NCBI GenBank assembly: GCA_977017575.1
Contig: CDRNVI010000043.1
Span: forward strand, 62,001-126,000
Length of the DNA stretch: 64,000 nucleotides
Direction of reading: 5' to 3'
Source of the DNA: Paramoeba atlantica
Taxonomy: Eukaryota > Discosea
In this document: positions 36,441 through 47,019 of the stretch, piece by piece
Numbering within the stretch: position 1 is the stretch's first letter
Layout: every line of letters starts with the position of its first letter
Notes under the pieces: model-generated
The model's input: only the letters and a program-made list of their open reading frames with translations
The model's database searches: none
Told to the model about the DNA's origin: nothing
Made by a program: the position numbers and the translations under genes

Positions 36441-36694
36441 CGCACACACACACACACACACAACACTGAAGGCATTACCCTTCCAGTTGAGAAACTGTTA
36501 AAGCTTCACTAAATATATGCTCCTAAAACTAGAACTAATAGAATTTGATACCCACACCATCGTGCGCCCTATTGGTGGATATATTTTTCCATTACTTTCG
36601 TTTTGAGTACACCCCTGAGTTTACAGGTTGGATGTTCGGAAATGTTTCTTTTCGCTTTGTTCAAATTCTGCGTTAGCAAGCGAAGACGCGGTGT
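36441..36694. other. No gene seen; probable LINE-C1 3' UTR and junction
   Basis: Contains the (CA)n run and AT-rich sequence between the end of LINE-C copy 4 and the stop of LINE-C1 on the minus strand. The boundary between the two is not visible. Confidence 0.35.
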
Positions 36695-36910
36695 CTAGTA
36701 ACTTACCTTTTCTCTTACGCCGCATCCGACGCTCCTCACGGGTTGGGTTCGTGGTTTCTTTTCTATTGTTTTAAGGCACGCTATCCACTCATACTCGGAG
36801 TGGGCCGATTCATTTCCTCGGTTCAGGTTTTTTCTTCGTTTAGAAATAGGTTCCGAACTAACGAGCTTTTTACTTAAGGTATCCGCTTCTTCATTCCATT
36901 TATTCCCACA
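36695..36910 (-). pseudogene. LINE-C1 C-terminus beyond the X element
   Basis: Minus strand reads CGNKWNEEADTLSKKL, then a basic tail (SKRRKNLNRG) and a TAG. It continues the RNase H (KVRGH at 37841) as GH-CGNKWNEEAD; LINE-C3 has GHSGNKWNEEADGLA uninterrupted. Confidence 0.8.
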
Positions 36911-37840
36911 ATTGCGGTGGTTGTAAAACTACCGCTCTACACTCGATTATTGAAAAAAAAGTGAACAAAAACAGTGAAAATATAAAGAGGAACACAGTAA
37001 TATAATAGAAGAAAAAAATATAAAAGGGGGCTCCGGTGGTCCAAAACTGAAAATTTTTTTTGAAAAAAATGGGGGGTCCATGGGGGGGGTCCATGGGGGG
37101 GGTCCAGGGGGGGGGTCCAGGGGGGGGGTCCAGGGGGGGGGGGCATGGTCGAGCAAATTTTTTCGAAAAAATTAGTTTTCGAAAAAAAACCGCAGAAAGG
37201 GTAGCCGGGGTCTTGGCGCGCATTTTCCACCCCCCTACCCGGGGGTGACCCCCCCGCGTATCCGCAGGACGGGTCCGCCAAGTTCGGAATTTTTCGGAAA
37301 AAATTTTTTGAAAAAAATTTCAACTTGGCGAAAAAAATGACAAAAAAAATATTTTTCCAAAATCGTTTCCCCTATTGTATTTTGATAGTTTGGGACCTAC
37401 ACTAGCTTTCTACGCAGTTGTTTTCGCAAGGTATCACTTCTTCGAACTGTGGTGCGCCCCTCAAAATGACCCATTTTTGACTAAAAAAGGTGAAAAAGTA
37501 TTTTTCGGACCTAAAGGGGCATTTTTGTGTCGAAAGAATGGTATGGTTGGAGTCGCATTCTCTACCCAATACGTTCGGTAGGCTTTCATTCATGCCTGCG
37601 AGTGATTTCCCACGCGCAAATGTCGGATTTAGTGCTCTGAGAGCAAAAATATGCGAAAATGACCCCATTTGTACCCGAAATTCGGCTATTTTTGGCTATA
37701 ATCTTTCCGTTTTCCCGGCTAAATTTTCTTTTTTAGGCTCTTCGTTAAACGCGGCGGTAGTTTTCAACGCGAAGCGCGCAGCACGAGTGACTTCTAAGTT
37801 GAAAGCAACCACCGCGTTTAACGAAGAGCCTAAAAAAGAA
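36911..37840 (-). mobile_element. X repeat, copy 4, inserted in LINE-C1
   Basis: Full-length X in minus orientation. The LINE-C1 frame gives the exact edges: ...TATTCCCACA | X | ATGGCCTCGG.... At most AT is duplicated, so X makes a very short target duplication or none. The double palindrome is at 37724-37840 and the small-hairpin end at 36911-36935. Confidence 0.75.
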
Positions 37841-40800
37841 ATGGCCTCGGACCTTAATAAAGGTGATGGTTCTCCCCTGACAATGCGCTGATCGAATAAA
37901 ACTATCCAGAAAACTAAGCAGATCGGAATTCAAGCCTTCAAAACCAACCAGTCGATCTTTCCTTCGGCGCATATTTACAAAATTCCACACATAATACGAA
38001 TCTGTGTGTACAACAACATTTTCAACTTCTTTTAGTTTACTCAAACCAAATAGGGCAGCGTGAATTTCGGCTCTTTCAGGAGATTTGGTTTCCAGGTAGG
38101 ATAGGGAGGACGAAAAACTTTCATGCTTCTCTGCGTTTACTATTACACATCCAACTGCTACCTTTACCCTTGTGTCCGTATCATCGGAGATAGAAGCATC
38201 CACGTACGCATGCATTTCCTCTGGTTTTACAGGAAAAGGGATTTCCCCTTCTTCGATAAATTGTAATTTATTACACACTGTTTCTTTTAAAGCGTTTTTG
38301 TATGCTAGTTTCCATTTAGGACTTTTGTAGCCAATATAAGACTCTGAGGGCTCGAGTCTCTCTGAGAGGTTTTCAATTAATTTGGCCCAGTGTGCGCGAT
38401 CAGAGGCATATACAAGCATTTCTTCCATCTCAATCCCAAGGTCTTGTGCGCATGCTTCGGAAGGCGATGGAAATCTCGCCTTTTCCCGGGAGCCCCATCC
38501 TACTAAAGAGCGGTAGATCTCAGAGTGCCTAATTTGGTGACCCACAAGGCGCGCCCGATTAATACGATGCATTGTATTGAAATGTAGCGTGTTGTGGTAC
38601 AGAGATTCAATAGGATAACAGTGCCCATTCTCATCAACTCCTACGGCGTCACACACGATGCGCCTCATGTTGTTTACTTGTACTTCAACGTTTCTCACCT
38701 GCGATGCCGATATCACCATGGATGACGTACCGTAGTTTAGTATTGGATAGACAAGGGTGTCAAAAATTCGAAGCTTAGCCTTTACGCGAAGAGGCGAGAT
38801 CCAAATACCTCGTAGTTTGCTAAAACACGCCCACGTCAAACGTAATCTGTCGGTTAATGTTAATTTAGGCTCGGTTTCATGCTGAACATGCCCCAGATGG
38901 CGGTACGAGTTTACTTTCGGAATGTTCCCACAAGTTGATGAAAGGAGATCGCCATCCTTATTCTCATTCTTCGAGATGGACATCCATGCCGTGTTGTTGA
39001 CACCAGCGGCTATACTCAAATTAGCTTTGGATGCTTCAGTAGCGACGCTGTCGACCATCCTTTCTAATGAACGTTTGGAGTCGGAAAACAGGATCAAATC
39101 ATCAGCGTAATCAATATCAGTCACTCGTGTTGATTTATATCCACGTTTTCTGGTTCCGGCGGAGCTCAGCGTCAGTCCATCATCTTTATTTTTCAATGCT
39201 GCGTGAAGGATGCGATCGAGAACCATGATAAATAAATACGGAGCCAGCACATCCCCTTGCAAAATACCCGAGGTAATAGAAAAGGAGCTGGTTTTCCCAA
39301 ACGGGGTACGTACAATGGCCTCTAAGCCCTCGTAGGCCGACATTGCAAGGGTTGTCATTCGAGGTCCTACGTGGAACGAATGTAACGCTGCCCTGATAGA
39401 TGAGTGTGAAAGCGATGGAAAGGCACTCGCGAAGTCGATGAAAGCAATCATGACATTTTCGTGACTTCGATTTCGTCTTGATTTCGTGAGGATTTCATTG
39501 AGAATAATTTGGGCTCCACAGGTGGACCTCTCCGGGCGGAAACCATATTGATTTTCGCGTAGAACTCGCTCGGTCGAGGGCCGAATACGATTCAAAATCA
39601 TACCGTTAATTAGCTTGAGGATAACGTTGACAAGACATATTGGGCGCCAATTCCGCAGCTCGGAAAGATCACCTTTTTTCGGTACGGGGACTTGCAGAAC
39701 GGTTTTCCAGAGATGGTGCGTCTTTCCCGTTTCAAGGGCTTTGTTGATGATTCCAAGAAGGAGATGGCGTAAAGAATTTTCTTCGAGTATGGATATGTAC
39801 GCTTCCGCTGGTATCTCGTCGAGTCCTGGAGCTTTTCCTCGTTTAAGTCTACGCGCAGCGCATGCAAGTTCATCTTCTGTGAAAGGTGAATCCATGATTT
39901 CTCCTTCAAAGTTTTTGGCCTCATCAAATTCAACTTTTGTGTCTCCAACACCTCGGTTAGCAATTTTGGAGAAGAAGTCCTTAACGGCTGCTAGTCGTTT
40001 CCGGTTTGATTGACCTGCGCCATAATTAAAAATTGTTTTCCTCATTCCGCATATTTCGCGAATGAATCCCCAAGGGCTGGAATGGTTTTTCCGTAGTTTT
40101 TCTTGGAGAATTGCACATTCAGCTTCAATTGTGTCCTCAATTTGCTCACGACTCTTGTCTACAAGACCTTTGAATGTATGCGCATTTCGACTAGATTTGT
40201 ACAGGGCGCTGAGTGATAATATTTCCTCTTGTTTGTTTGTTTCTTCTCGTTGCCCATTGGATTTACTTAAGTCACTTGGTGCCTCGAAATCCGGAAGTGT
40301 TTTCTGTGCCGCATATAGTATCCCCTCTGATAAAACCTCCCACGGGTCGGGTCTTCCCTCTCCGATTACTTTGAAAACAGCTTGTTGTGTACATTTATTG
40401 AATTCCTTGCAAATATTTTCTGATTTTAGGTTGTACCATGGCAAATGATTGACAGGTTGTGTTTCATGCGCTTTCCACTTAATCTTGAGACGGGTGACAA
40501 CCGAGCAGTGCTGCGTTGGGAAAGGAGCAAGTAAAACTTTATGATGTTGTATTGCTGACGCGTATCGATTGGAAATTATAATATGATCTAATTGTCTCTC
40601 AGCGCCATTGGGAAGTTTACAAGTCCACTTTCGAGAGCTTGGTGAGAGAGTGTGGGCAGACTTGCAACCAACGTCTACAAGTAAGGCACGAAATCGAGCT
40701 ACAGCTGCTTTGTCTTCAGCAGTTTTGTTGAACAGCGTTAAAGGGGAATTAAAATCTCCAATTAAGATCGTAGGTCGTTGGGGGTTCGTGGATTCAAGAT

Positions 40801-41710
40801 CGCGAACGGCCTTTCTTAAAGAAGCGTCGAAGGTAGATTTCATTTCCTTAGAAGAATCCCTAATGGGACCGTACACATTGAATAGTGTAGCGTTCCCGTT
40901 TTCCCAAGGAAACTGTGCAGTCATAATCCGTTCTGAGATAACCCGCACCTTTTCCAATGGAAAAGTACTAACGAGCGCCATTCCGTTGTAAGAACGGTCG
41001 GACGTTGCTGAGGAAAAATATAAGTAATACGTAACGCCGGTGTCCTCCGTTTGCTGACGTAGAATCTCACCAAAGAGACGAGAATCAAAACGGAACCTCG
41101 TTTCCTGCAACCCCAGTATGTGAATCCTCTTGCTACTCATAAGGTTCAATATTTCCTTCAATCGGACACACGATCGAATAGAAAACAAATCCCCCCCCTC
41201 TAATTTTAATGAGGTCACATTCAGGGTCGCTATGGACAACTTCTCCTTCACAGCCGAACCATTTTGGTTCTCCAAAGCGCGATCGACATGCTCGCCGGGC
41301 GACGTCGATTTGGTAGCGCAGCGACGCCATCGTCTCTTACGCCGGGAGGGAGCCGATCTCATTCGAACAGCGCATATGATAACTCTTGCGGAAATGGGGG
41401 GGAAGGGAAACACCAGGTCAGCTCTTTGACGATACTTCACGCTGAAGCGATCAGTATCCTCAAAGTTTCCCATAACATCTCCCTCCCATAGTCGGTATTT
41501 CCGAGAACCATCATACCGCCATACGACTGCAATATGGCAACCTCTACGCATCCAGCGCATGAGACTTGATAACGCACTGCGACGGAGTTTTGCACCCTTA
41601 TTTTCAACCGGAATAGGCGGCAGAAAAAGAGAGCCCCGACCAAGCGTGGAACGATCGAGACATTCGCGAACAACGCGCACCTCGACCGCACCGGACGCAT
41701 CCGTCGTCAT
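37841..41710 (-). CDS. LINE-C1 polyprotein: APE endonuclease, reverse transcriptase, RNase H
   Basis: About 1290 residues before the X insertion. A conserved N-terminal domain (CHIAVVWRYDGSRKYRLWEG) and a basic stretch (SRRKRRWRR) precede the APE endonuclease: ATLNVTSLKLEGGD, LGLQETRFRFD, LIGDFNSPL, RKWTCKLP, RQLDHIIISNR. RT: GKAPGLDEIPAEAY, NWRPICLVN, AFIDFASAFPSLS (A), GILQGDVLAPYLFIMVLD (B), DIDYADDLILFSDS (C). RNase H: HAYVDASIS (D), ERAEIHAALFGL (E), VVHTDSYYVWNF (D) and KVRGH, where the X element interrupts. The ORF tail up to 37745 is X sequence. The protein would nick AT-rich DNA, copy its RNA and degrade the hybrid. Confidence 0.9.
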
Positions 41711-41767
41711 TTTGTTAAAATCTTAACAAAAAGATGGTCTAGTAACGCAACTGGACTAGTAACGCAA
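41711..41767 (-). repeat. LINE-C1 leader monomers
   Basis: Minus strand carries GCGTTACTAG twice and TTTTTGTTAAGATTTTAACA once, immediately upstream of the ATG. The latter matches the 18-bp monomer consensus TTTTT-RT-WAAGAT of the LINE-C arrays. Confidence 0.55.
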
Positions 41768-41821
41768 AATAAATTCGCATTGATGCTGAAACAGATCTAT
41801 CCGGATTTGACATGAAGTCTC

Positions 41822-42205
41822 CCAAAAAAAATACAAATCATTCCGGATTGCTCCGGATGGTCACTGGCAAGCCAGACCCTTCACAGACAGATTTGGAAGT
41901 TCCGAGGCCGACGTCCTCTTCCAGTTTCCGCTTGTCCAAGGCGGCACCAACATGCTGTTGCCAACACGCTGCGTCGACGAACTGTACGTCAACACGGCCC
42001 ACCCAAGAGGTGTAAGCCGGGTAAGGGAGCTGGTTCCCTGAGGGGAGGGTCCGGGACGGTCCTCCGAGTACTGGGCCTAGTCGGTTCTCAGCCCAGCCTC
42101 TTAGAGTGAGGCCGCCAGGAATATTGCGATGAGTGGGTTTGAACTCGCCGTCTGGGCACCATGTGCTTCAAACTTTGAGTTCTTGCCACTCCGCCACCTC
42201 CGCAC
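41822..42205 (-). mobile_element. SINE-Y copy 1 (tRNA-derived) in LINE-C2
   Basis: Flanked by a 12-bp duplication ACATGAAGTCTC (41810-41821 and 42206-42217). On the minus strand it starts GCGGAGGTGGCGGAGTGGC and later GGCGAGTTCAAACCC, which resemble pol III A and B boxes of a Ser/Leu-type tRNA. A body of about 270 bp follows, then CCGGAGCAATCCGGAATGAT and a T-rich tail. Related copies lie at 48820-49190, 49616-50055, 52672-52867 and 52947-53320. Confidence 0.75.
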
Positions 42206-42633
42206 ACATGAAGTCTCTGCTGAAGATCGTGAGCAATAAAACTATGTTTGCTACTGCATCAAAAGAATTCTCTGAAAAGTTAGACTCCTCTATTATAAAT
42301 GAGTGCGACGCCCTGGAAAAAGAGCTTAAATCAACTCCAAAATCCGCGTACAGAACAATTCGAAAAATTGTAGGGGACAAGAAGCAAGATTTTCCGCTAT
42401 TTTCAACTACGGTAAACAGCAGCCTTAATATAGTGAAGAATCATTTCAGCATGATAGGGGGTAGTGCTTACAAAGGTCATGAAGCAATAAGTTTACCTAC
42501 TGCACCAAAACGACTGACAAAAATTGATGATGGTGAATTTCGAGTGGAGGAACTAACTGCTGCGATGGTAAAGATTAAGTCAGGAAAGCTACAGGCGATG
42601 ATAATATTCTTTTATTTCGAGTGGAGGAACTAA
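42206..42633 (+). pseudogene. LINE-C2 pre-RT region
   Basis: Encodes MKSLLKIVSNKTMFATASKEF, then IINECDALEKELKSTPKSAY and RTIRKIVGDKK, aligning with IEAECAILQEKLRKNHSSPW of LINE-C1. It ends in a 77-bp direct duplication (42538-42607 and 42615-42684: CGAGTGGAGGAACTAACTGC...) that shifts the frame before the RT. Confidence 0.75.
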
Positions 42634-42724
42634 CTGCTGCGATGGTAAAGATTAAGTCAGGAAAGCTACAGGCGATGATAATATCCCGGTTGAAGCTCTA
42701 CGTGCTATTTCAGCTGATCAAGAC

Positions 42725-43897
42725 TTGCGTAATGCTCTCCTGGATATAATGAACGAAGTACGAAAAACCGGAAAAGCGGATGAATCTTGGAAATCGATAT
42801 TGCAGGTCCCATTGCCAAAGAAAGGTAACTTGCGCTCACTCACAAATTGGAGACCAATCTGTCTTTTGAATCATGTAGTGAAGATTTTGAATCGAATCAT
42901 TTTAGACAGAATACAACCAGCAGTGGAAAGTTCGCTTCGCGGGAATCAATTCGGCTTTCGACCTAACCGCTCAACAGCTGGCGCTCAGGCAACGTTTTTA
43001 GAAATAATGGAAGAATCGCGCCGAGGGGCTGGGGTGTTCGTCTGTTTCGTCGACTTCCAACAAGCCTTTCCTTCATTATCATTCGCTGCGATAAAAGAGA
43101 CATTACGTGCTTTCGATATTCCCGAAAATCTCTGTTCTACGATCATGTGTATTTATCAAAATCTCAAATCGCACGTAAAAACACCATACGGTAATACAGA
43201 CTCATTTCCACTTTTACAGGGGACTCTTCAAGGTGACGTTCTGGCCCCATACCTGTTTATTATGGTTCTTGATCGTATTTTGATTGAATCTATCGACATA
43301 AATCGCTTAGGGCTTGTGACACATAGCTCAGGAACTAGGAGCAGAGGCCTAAAGGAACTGCGCGTATCTGATATAAATTATGCTGATGATATAGTTCTCT
43401 TCTCCGAATCCAAGGAGGAGCTAAGCACAATGTTGCACAAATTTAAAACTTCCGCAGAAAAAGCTAATTTGAAAATAAATGTCGGACCAAACAAAACGGC
43501 ATGGATGACACTAGGTAAAGTTAAGGATGATGGAAGACCTTTGCAAGTAGCGACACTCGGCGATATACCAAAAGTTATATCTTATCGCTACTTGGGTAGC
43601 ACTCAGAACGAGGAGGATCGCAGCTCAAACTCACAAGAACGTGTACGATTAGGTTGGGCAATAATGCACAAACTCAAAGCCATATGGAGTGCTACTATAT
43701 CACCAAAAAGCAAATTACACGTCTTTAAGTCTCTCGTTCAATCAGTGGCCTATTATAATCCAGGGACTTGGAGTTTAAATCAGAAAGAGCTACATGAAGT
43801 GGAAGTCCAAATGAACAGAATGAGGAGGGTCGTATTGGGAGTCAAGTGCTCGAAAGAGGCGCATTGCAGAGTAGACTCTCTTTACCCACTGACCTAA
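42725..43897 (+). CDS. LINE-C2 reverse transcriptase
   Basis: 390-residue open frame. NWRPICLLNHVVKILN, GNQFGFRPNRSTAGAQ, CFVDFQQAFPSLSF (motif A), GTLQGDVLAPYLFIMVLD (motif B) and DINYADDIVLFSES (motif C) are all present, so the catalytic core is intact. The thumb follows (RYLGSTQNEED...RLGWAIMHKLKAIW). The first Met is inside the domain. A one-base shift near 43890 separates it from the RNase H frame. Confidence 0.85.
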   Translation: MRNALLDIMNEVRKTGKADESWKSILQVPLPKKGNLRSLTNWRPICLLNHVVKILNRIILDRIQPAVESSLRGNQFGFRPNRSTAGAQATFLEIMEESRRGAGVFVCFVDFQQAFPSLSFAAIKETLRAFDIPENLCSTIMCIYQNLKSHVKTPYGNTDSFPLLQGTLQGDVLAPYLFIMVLDRILIESIDINRLGLVTHSSGTRSRGLKELRVSDINYADDIVLFSESKEELSTMLHKFKTSAEKANLKINVGPNKTAWMTLGKVKDDGRPLQVATLGDIPKVISYRYLGSTQNEEDRSSNSQERVRLGWAIMHKLKAIWSATISPKSKLHVFKSLVQSVAYYNPGTWSLNQKELHEVEVQMNRMRRVVLGVKCSKEAHCRVDSLYPLT

Positions 43898-44709
43898 AGC
43901 CCAATACTGTGATACAATTACAACGTGCCTCGCTAGTAGGCTACCTTATTCGTCACCCTACTCCATTCGTAACTGCCGTACTATGGAGAACGAATGATGA
44001 GAGTTCCAAGCCCTCGCTATCAGAAAGATGTGCAAAAGAGTTACATTCTGACGTATCTGAGATTCTAAAACTTGGTCAAAATCGGTCCCAATGGTGCAAG
44101 AAACTTGAAAATCTTCAAAATCAGCTTGAACCCAGGCCCTCGTACACTAAAACAACTTCAAAACTATGGGAAAATCTTTTGGTAAAGGGGGTAAACAAGG
44201 GGTGCTACGAAACCCTACAATACATTGAAGAAGGGCGGCGACAATTTCCAATCGGGCCAAATGAAACACACATTTATACAGACGGAGCACGAATCGTTAA
44301 AAGGGATGAAACTCACACAGGTTGTGGGGTAGTCTGCCTACGCCGCCGCCAGCCCTCTATATCTCTTGGGTTAAAACCTCCTCATGAATTCTCTCAATCT
44401 ATTCAGGAAATCGAATCCTTTGCCGCGCACGAGGCTCTTCTCATCGCATTTTCCTACGACGGAGATGTCATTTTGCACACGGACTCTGAGTATGTTTGGG
44501 ATTTCTTTCATGGAGCTATCCATAGGTTCAGATTCATAGGATTTAAATCGTTTGAGGGAGGCGCTATACTTCAGAAATTGCAAGAAACATATATTTCGCT
44601 AAGAGGGACAAAGCGCTTCTACTGCGTAAAAGTTAAAGCGCATAACGAAAATCCACATAATTATGGCACACATAATGGCATAATAACACATAATAATGGC
44701 ACCACATAA
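43870..44709 (+). CDS. LINE-C2 RNase H region
   Basis: Continues LINE-C2 in the next frame: LQRASLVGYLIRHPTPF, LEPRPSYTKTTSK, then RNase H with IYTDGARIVKRDE (D), IESFAAHEALLIAF (E), ILHTDSEYVWDFF (D) and VKVKAHNENPHN. After KVKAH the expected GNKWNEEAD is replaced by short repeats of ATAATGGCACA (44663-44712). Confidence 0.8.
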   Translation, partial: SRLSLPTDLKPNTVIQLQRASLVGYLIRHPTPFVTAVLWRTNDESSKPSLSERCAKELHSDVSEILKLGQNRSQWCKKLENLQNQLEPRPSYTKTTSKLWENLLVKGVNKGCYETLQYIEEGRRQFPIGPNETHIYTDGARIVKRDETHTGCGVVCLRRRQPSISLGLKPPHEFSQSIQEIESFAAHEALLIAFSYDGDVILHTDSEYVWDFFHGAIHRFRFIGFKSFEGGAILQKLQETYISLRGTKRFYCVKVKAHNENPHNYGTHNGIITHNNGTT

Positions 44710-44711
44710 TT

Positions 44712-45281
44712 ATGGCAGACTGGGTGGCTAAACAAGCAAGTAAAATAAGCAAGGGAGAAAAGGCTTTTAGATTCTACGGCGAGATTCCTCATGCAGAAGA
44801 CAAGCGCAAAAACCATACCAATGTTGATGCTAATGGCAGCAAAATGCAGCGCAAACTTAAATCGGTAACCTCTAGCCAAATATGCGCCCATGGTGAGCAC
44901 GTAAAAATATTGCCAAAAAGTAGGACAGTTAGCAAAGACAAACGTACAGAGATAGAAACGGAAACGAAACGCACAAGATCACAAGAACGCGGACAGTCCG
45001 ACAACACAAAAAGGCTAAAAGACATTGAGTCAAAGCAACAGTTGCCTCATGTAGCACGTATTGTTATTAGTGATCGGTTTAAATTTAGATCTCCGCAACG
45101 AAAGAGGAGTAATCAGTTATACCAGGAGAATGATGAGACAAGCTATGAAAGTCTGGAACCAAAGGGGTCACGTCAAAAAAAACTCGGTAAAGGAGAGAAC
45201 TGCGCCAAAAAGACAGAAAAGTGTCAGGGGAAGGACGATAGATCGCGCACTAAGAACGTATTACAAACACCAAAGAAATGA
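44712..45281 (+). pseudogene. LINE-C2 C-terminal basic tail
   Basis: Encodes ADWVAKQASKISKGEKAF and a long Lys/Arg/Ser-rich tail ending KNVLQTPKK. ADWVAKQAS corresponds to EADGLALIAAR of LINE-C3 (the end of RNase H), and the basic tail to PPEQKKRKTSNDSN...KRGAEAKVKL. It probably binds nucleic acid. The ATG at 44712 is inside the ancestral ORF. Confidence 0.65.
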
Positions 45282-45290
45282 TACCCCCCT

Positions 45291-45590
45291 CATACCCCCA
45301 TTGATCGCAAGTTCTGAACAGGTGAGGGGTAGTGTGATAAGGTGATATGCTGTTGTTTCTCGTGGAAAATATTTTATTAGGTAAACCGTTTGTGCTGAAA
45401 ATGAAAAGTCGATTTCATATCAAACTTCTTTGACTAAGTACTGGAACATCATCCACCTCGAATGATTAGGATACATGGAAGTTGTTGCAAGATGTTTTTG
45501 AAAAGCTTCTGGTGAATATGTTAGTTTTGTGGAGACCGCAAAAGTGTTTTATGGGTAGGAGAAATTTGTGAAGCTTTCAACTGGGACATA
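45291..45590. other. No gene seen; probable LINE-C2 3' UTR and flank
   Basis: 300 bp of unique-looking sequence between the LINE-C2 stop region and the mariner element, ending in the TA target. Confidence 0.35.
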
Positions 45591-46982
45591 CAGGGGTGCG
45601 AATCTAAAGGTGGGGGGGTCTAAAATTCGTAAAAGTTGTCCAATTTTGAAAAATAATAGCGCATTGGATAGCTCTCACAGAGTTGTATGTTTTAGGATAG
45701 GTAGCACCCGAGGTTTGGGGGGTACCCCCCTTTCATGTAAGGGTCAAAAACACATATTGCAATACTTTAGTGATGTCAATAATTTCTGTAATTTGGATTG
45801 CAAAAGACAATTAGTAACCACAGTGCCCCCCGTTCCGACTAATAACAATTTCACAACGCTTCGGATTCAGGTCTGGAGATTTTGCAGGCCAGGGGAGAAC
45901 GGAAATTCCTGTATCACGGAACGTGGCACGCGCCTTGTTGTGGGCCGGGCAGTTGTCCATGGCAATCGTGGCCGCTGGATGTCGCTTTAAATATTGAAGA
46001 AAGCCCCGTGGCTCTTTCATAGCCTGATCAAAAATTTCACCCGTAACGGTGAGTTTCTGGCCTTCTGAATTTCGAGGAGGGAAAATGTGGAGATGGAAGC
46101 AGTGTTTGAGGCTCACACCCATCCAAACCATAATCCCATTTCCGCCGTACCATGATTCTAGCTCGCCTCGTTGTTCCTTATGGGTGTCCGTCCTCCGACA
46201 AAGGTAAGTTCGCCCGGAACGCCCACGACCGCAAGTAAACTTCTTTTCGTCACAATAAACAAAATGAAGGAGTTGAGCGTCGCTCTTCTCGAGCATCGCC
46301 TTACAAAATTGCAACCGTTCCTCCTTGTGTTCGAGTGTGAGTGATGGTAGTCGCCGAAGAGTGCGGAGCACAACGCCTTGCTTCTTCAATGTGTCGACTA
46401 GGGTCCGTCGACTGCAGGTGAATCCTTGGCTACGGATCTCTCGCAGAAGATCGCTCCAGCTCTCTACGCCGTAAACAAGGTCGCGATACCCCTCGTCGAC
46501 AAGCTTGAGAGCCACATCCAGGAACGCAGGGGTAACCACCGTCGAGACACGCTCTCGGGATGCCGTTAACACGTCACCCGTAAGGGTAAAACGTTCAACC
46601 CAACGTTTTACAGTGTTCTCATGAACACTAAAGTGCTGCTCCGTAGCGGAGTACGATCCTGTGCGCTCGTATTCCTCCACCAAAAGCATGCGGTGACTCT
46701 CTTTGACGGGGGCGGGGGAAGAATACGATCTATCGCTCAGTACTCCACGGGAAGTCCTCGAGCGAGCGCGCTTTTGGGGCATTTTCTAGTAAAAAATGTA
46801 ATTCCTGCGATGGGAAAAAGAGAAATGTGGTATCAAAAAATATGTACGTTAAAATCAAAGGATTTTAATGCGCCTAAAACATACAACTCTGTGAGAGCTA
46901 TCCAATGCGCTATTATTTTTCAAAATTGGACAACTTTTACGAATTTTAGACCCCCCCCCCCACCTTTAGACCCGCACCCCTG
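45591..46982 (-). mobile_element. Tc1/mariner-like DNA transposon
   Basis: 1392 bp between TA dinucleotides (45589-45590 and 46983-46984). Terminal inverted repeats of about 106-110 bp begin CAGGGGTGCG and run to about 45696 on the left and from about 46873 on the right. They differ mainly in the length of a G/C run and a few nearby bases, suggesting recent insertion. It carries one transposase ORF on the minus strand. Confidence 0.9.
45811..46782 (-). pseudogene. Tc1/mariner transposase, C-terminally truncated
   Basis: 323 residues from ATG 46782. The N-terminus has a helix-turn-helix-like region (ATEQHFSVHENTVKRWVERF) and a second one (LREIRSQGFTCSRRTLVDTL). The catalytic domain shows FVYCDEKKF (first Asp), IAMDNCPAHNKA (second Asp) and WPAKSPDLNP. 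The family continues SPDLNPIE with the third acid, but here the frame reads SPDLNPKRCEI and soon stops. The third catalytic residue is thus missing and the enzyme is probably inactive; TIR integrity suggests it could still be moved by a relative. Confidence 0.85.
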
Positions 46983-47019
46983 TATTAATTTATTATCCCA
47001 GTGATGGTTGGTTGGTTGG

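Larger units (their letters stand above)
36695..41710 (-). mobile_element. LINE-C1, ingi/L1Tc-like non-LTR retrotransposon, split by X copy 4
   Basis: Minus-strand element with ATG at 41710 and stop at 36695-36697. X copy 4 (36911-37840) interrupts it near the end. Domain order APE, RT, RNase H is that of the ingi clade known from trypanosomes. 5' of the ATG are two short repeats (GCGTTACTAGTCCA, GCGTTACTAGACCA) and one 18-bp-like monomer. Apart from the X insertion the coding region is open. Confidence 0.85.
41768..45290 (+). mobile_element. LINE-C2, 5'-truncated, with SINE-Y insertion
   Basis: Plus-strand ingi-like element retaining the region from just before the RT to the C-terminal basic tail. 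It is split by SINE-Y1 (41822-42205) and has several small frame breaks. It lies head-to-head with LINE-C1. The 3' end is near 45290; a (TTGGA)n tail is not visible there. Confidence 0.75.
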
